A stretch of DNA of 64,000 nucleotides from Pseudovibrio japonicus. GTDB lineage: Bacteria; Pseudomonadota; Alphaproteobacteria; Rhizobiales; Stappiaceae. The DNA is taken from NCBI RefSeq assembly GCF_014651595.1, contig NZ_BMXE01000005.1, forward strand, positions 248,001 to 312,000, in the 5' to 3' direction. A program made the position numbers and the translations under genes. Numbering within the stretch: the stretch's first letter is position 1; the number at the start of each line of letters is the position of its first letter. The notes beneath the pieces are model-generated. The model made no database searches, was not told the origin of the DNA, and worked only from the letters and a program-made list of their open reading frames with translations. Positions 61,941 to 64,000 of this stretch are shown here, in pieces.

Positions 61941-63157
61941 TCGGAGCCGGGGTTGTTGGATTGGCAACAGCCCTTCGCCTGCAGCAGGAAGGCTATGAGG
62001 TTGCTCTGATAGACCGCAATGGTCCGGGTGAGATGGCCAGCCGTGGGAATGCGGCTGGTATTGCATGGACCGATGTTGCGCCCCTGGCCTCCAAAGGCAT
62101 TTGGCGGAAGATGCCCGGCTGGTTGTTCGATCCGCTGGGCCCGCTTTCCGTGCGCCCGGCCTACGCACTCAAGATTCTGCCATGGATGCTGCGGTTCACG
62201 CGGGCATCTCTTCCGGATAAACTGAGACACACTGTTTTGGGCAAGGCGGCGATTAACAAAGCTGCTCTTCCTGCCTGGGAACGGCTGTGGCAGGCTTCGG
62301 GAACGCGTCATCATGTGTTTTTGAAGGGATGCCTTGAGGTCTTTACGCAGCAAAGCCAGATTGTGGATGCGCGTAAGGGCTGGCACCAGCAGCTTGAGCA
62401 CGGCATTGAGGTGCAGGAACTGAGCGGAGAACAGATTCGGGAGCTGGAGCCGGACTTTTCCGGGGACATTGTAGGCGGAGCATTGGTTCCGGGTTGGATC
62501 ACCGTTGATGATCCGCATGCGTTTTGCCTGAGCCTTGCGGAAGCGTTCGAGCGGAATGGGGGAACGATCTTCCGGAAGTCGGTTTCGCGCATTGAGCTGC
62601 AGGGGGATCAGGTTCTTCTCTATCTGGAAGGCGGGGAACAAATTCTGAGTGACCATGCGGTGATTGCGTGTGGTGCGTGGTCCAAGACGTTGGCGGCCCA
62701 GTTGGGAGACAAGGTGCCACTGGAGACGGAGCGCGGATACAACACGACATTTTCCGAGCCAAATGTTTCCCTCAAGCACGCCGTCATGGTGCCCGGAGAG
62801 GGGTTTGCCGTAACACAGCTTTCCTCTGGGCTGCGCGTTGGGGGTGCAGTTGAATTTGGAGGGCTGGAGCTGGAGGCCAACTGGAAGCGGGCGGATGTGA
62901 TGTCGGATAAGGCCGCGCGCTTGTTGCCGGGGCTGAACCGAGACAATGGTATTCGCTGGATGGGGCATCGTCCGTCTTTGCCGGATACGCTTCCGGTGAT
63001 CGGGCCTTCAAAGCAAAGCAAGCGGGTGACTTATGCGTTCGGGCATGGTCATCATGGACTGACACAGGCGGCGATTACGGCTGAGCTGGTGAGTGATATT
63101 GTTCAGGGTGAGGCACCTAGAATAGATTGCGCGGTTTATAGCGCGCAGCGGTTTTAA
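61922..63157 (+). CDS. hypO: FAD-dependent D-hydroxyproline dehydrogenase (DadA-like)
   Basis: A 411-residue D-amino-acid dehydrogenase-type flavoprotein. FAD motif HVIGAGVVGLATALRLQQEG at residues 4-23, then ALIDRNGPGEMASRGNAAGI; substrate domain with VPGWITVDDPHAF; C-terminal FAD contacts in WMGHRPSLPDTLPVIGPS and FGHGHHGLTQAAITAELV, the latter typical of DadA-like enzymes. Operon context points to cis-4-hydroxy-D-proline as substrate, giving pyrroline-4-hydroxy-2-carboxylate for the upstream enzyme. Starts within the end of hypD (19-bp overlap), implying coupling. Confidence 0.85.
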   Translation: MRHIHVIGAGVVGLATALRLQQEGYEVALIDRNGPGEMASRGNAAGIAWTDVAPLASKGIWRKMPGWLFDPLGPLSVRPAYALKILPWMLRFTRASLPDKLRHTVLGKAAINKAALPAWERLWQASGTRHHVFLKGCLEVFTQQSQIVDARKGWHQQLEHGIEVQELSGEQIRELEPDFSGDIVGGALVPGWITVDDPHAFCLSLAEAFERNGGTIFRKSVSRIELQGDQVLLYLEGGEQILSDHAVIACGAWSKTLAAQLGDKVPLETERGYNTTFSEPNVSLKHAVMVPGEGFAVTQLSSGLRVGGAVEFGGLELEANWKRADVMSDKAARLLPGLNRDNGIRWMGHRPSLPDTLPVIGPSKQSKRVTYAFGHGHHGLTQAAITAELVSDIVQGEAPRIDCAVYSAQRF

Positions 63158-63242
63158 AAGGAGTTGCCGGTGGAGAGAGAGGGCTCCATCGGGAGACAGG
63201 GGGCGTTTGGCTGAGATGCCAAGAAATAAGGGGGAGGGGGAC

Positions 63243-64000
63243 TTGGTCTCCAAGAGTTTTTTCTGTGTTGACGGGCATACCTGTGGCAACCCAGTGCGTC
63301 TGGTTTCAGGTGGTGTACCAGCCTTGCGCGGCAAGGATATGCTGGAGAAGAGGGCGGACTTTCTCCAGCGCTATGATTGGATCAGAACCGGCTTGATGTT
63401 TGAGCCGCGTGGCCACGACATGATGTCCGGCGCCATGCTTTTTCCGCCGACACGTCCCGATTGTGATGTGGCGGTTTTGTTTATTGAGACCTCCGGCTGC
63501 CTGCCCATGTGCGGGCACGGCACCATCGGCACCATTACGATGGCGCTGGAAGAGGGGCTGATTGAGCCTCGGGAGCCGGGCAAGGTGTATCTGGATACGC
63601 CCGCCGGACTGGTTGTTGCCGAGTATACGGAAAATGCCGGACACGTTGAGAGCGTTCGTCTGACGAATGTGCCGAGCTATCTGGCTGAGGCTGGCCTGAC
63701 GGTTGAGCTGCCGGGGCTGGGAGAGATCAGCGTTGACGTGGCCTATGGCGGCAACTTTTACGCCATTGTTGAGGAGCAGGAGAACTTTCCCGGTCTTGAG
63801 CATGTTGGCGCCAACGCGCTGTTGGACTGGAGCCCCCGTCTGCGGGCCGCACTGAATGATAAGTATAGAGTGACCCATGCAGAAGACGACCGCATTCAAG
63901 GCATCAGCCATATTCAATGGACGGGAAAGCCGAGTTCGCCAGCCGCTGACCGGCGTAATGCGGTGTTTTATGGTGACAAAGCCCTGGACCGCAGCCCCTG
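63243..64000 (+). CDS. hypRE: 4-hydroxyproline epimerase (partial, runs off window)
   Basis: First ~252 residues of a proline-racemase-family enzyme that epimerises trans-4-hydroxy-L-proline to cis-4-hydroxy-D-proline. N-terminus SFFCVDGHTCGNPVRLVSGG; first catalytic cysteine Cys90 in LPMCGHGTIG; substrate region VAYGGNFYAIV; then GDKALDRSP at the window edge. The window stops two bases (TG) into the next codon, where the family has the second catalytic Cys (DRSPCGTGT), so it is still intact as far as visible. The TTG at 63243 is preferred: GGGGGAGGGGG lies 2-12 bases upstream and the family N-terminus follows at once; ATG 63216 is the alternative. Confidence 0.88.
   Translation, partial: MVSKSFFCVDGHTCGNPVRLVSGGVPALRGKDMLEKRADFLQRYDWIRTGLMFEPRGHDMMSGAMLFPPTRPDCDVAVLFIETSGCLPMCGHGTIGTITMALEEGLIEPREPGKVYLDTPAGLVVAEYTENAGHVESVRLTNVPSYLAEAGLTVELPGLGEISVDVAYGGNFYAIVEEQENFPGLEHVGANALLDWSPRLRAALNDKYRVTHAEDDRIQGISHIQWTGKPSSPAADRRNAVFYGDKALDRSP

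Noticed and set aside
1-64000. CRISPR arrays, insertion sequences, integrases or rRNA genes
   Set aside because: No regularly spaced repeats, transposase or integrase motifs, or rRNA sequence were found on reading both strands.

Overview
The window is chromosomal DNA of an alphaproteobacterium. The evidence is a CckA-pathway output pair (chpT, ctrA), an alphaproteobacterial 6S RNA upstream of a 5-formyltetrahydrofolate cyclo-ligase, a serC leader RNA, the order yebC / ruvCAB / ybgC / tolQRAB-pal-cpoB / tilS / ftsH / glmM, and an EipA (DUF1134) protein. Moderate GC, a hydroxyproline operon and the overall gene content recall Stappiaceae such as Pseudovibrio; that family-level guess is inference from memory. 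No rRNA, CRISPR array, insertion sequence or prophage was seen.

Layout. 0.2-2.5 kb: 6S RNA, a small lipoprotein gene, a P-loop kinase and a folate enzyme, with a decayed copy of the kinase 3' end beside the 6S gene. 2.8-9.2 kb: ymdB, yebC, a membrane protein and an Lrp regulator, then ruvCAB and ybgC. 9.5-20.3 kb: the Tol-Pal envelope machine, which carries an extra lipoprotein copy of the TolA C-terminal domain, followed by tilS, ftsH and glmM. 20.6-30.2 kb: an outer-membrane beta-barrel, serC-serA behind a leader RNA, an M42 peptidase, a DMT exporter, purA and a large one-TM protein. 30.3-34.4 kb: a TPP riboswitch with a thiamine-precursor transporter (permease and binding protein, no ATPase), and a CHASE2 protein whose cyclase domain looks dead. 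34.7-41.3 kb: rpoH, rluD, three tandem tRNA-Glu genes, glpR, a coiled-coil membrane protein and eipA. 41.5-54.6 kb: a YHS protein, chpT, cheA-cheW-cheY-cheB-cheR, an MBL hydrolase, a methyltransferase lying between direct repeats, a DMT transporter, and ctrA divergent from fliI-fliJ. 55-64 kb: an MscS channel, glpD, glpK, and the start of a trans-4-hydroxy-L-proline catabolic operon running off the window end.

How the parts work together. ChpT passes phosphate to CtrA, so the 42-54 kb block puts cell-cycle phosphorelay, chemotaxis signalling and flagellar export genes side by side. The unlinked GlpR at 38 kb probably controls glpD and glpK at 57-61 kb. The hydroxyproline genes encode successive steps: epimerase, D-hydroxyproline dehydrogenase and pyrroline-hydroxycarboxylate deaminase.

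The most unusual items are the TolA-domain lipoprotein inside the tol operon, the methyltransferase gene bounded by a 19-bp near-perfect direct repeat, the CHASE2 protein with a metal-site-less cyclase domain, and the tandem hairpins that fold the purA ribosome binding site. None was tested computationally; everything here is read by eye.
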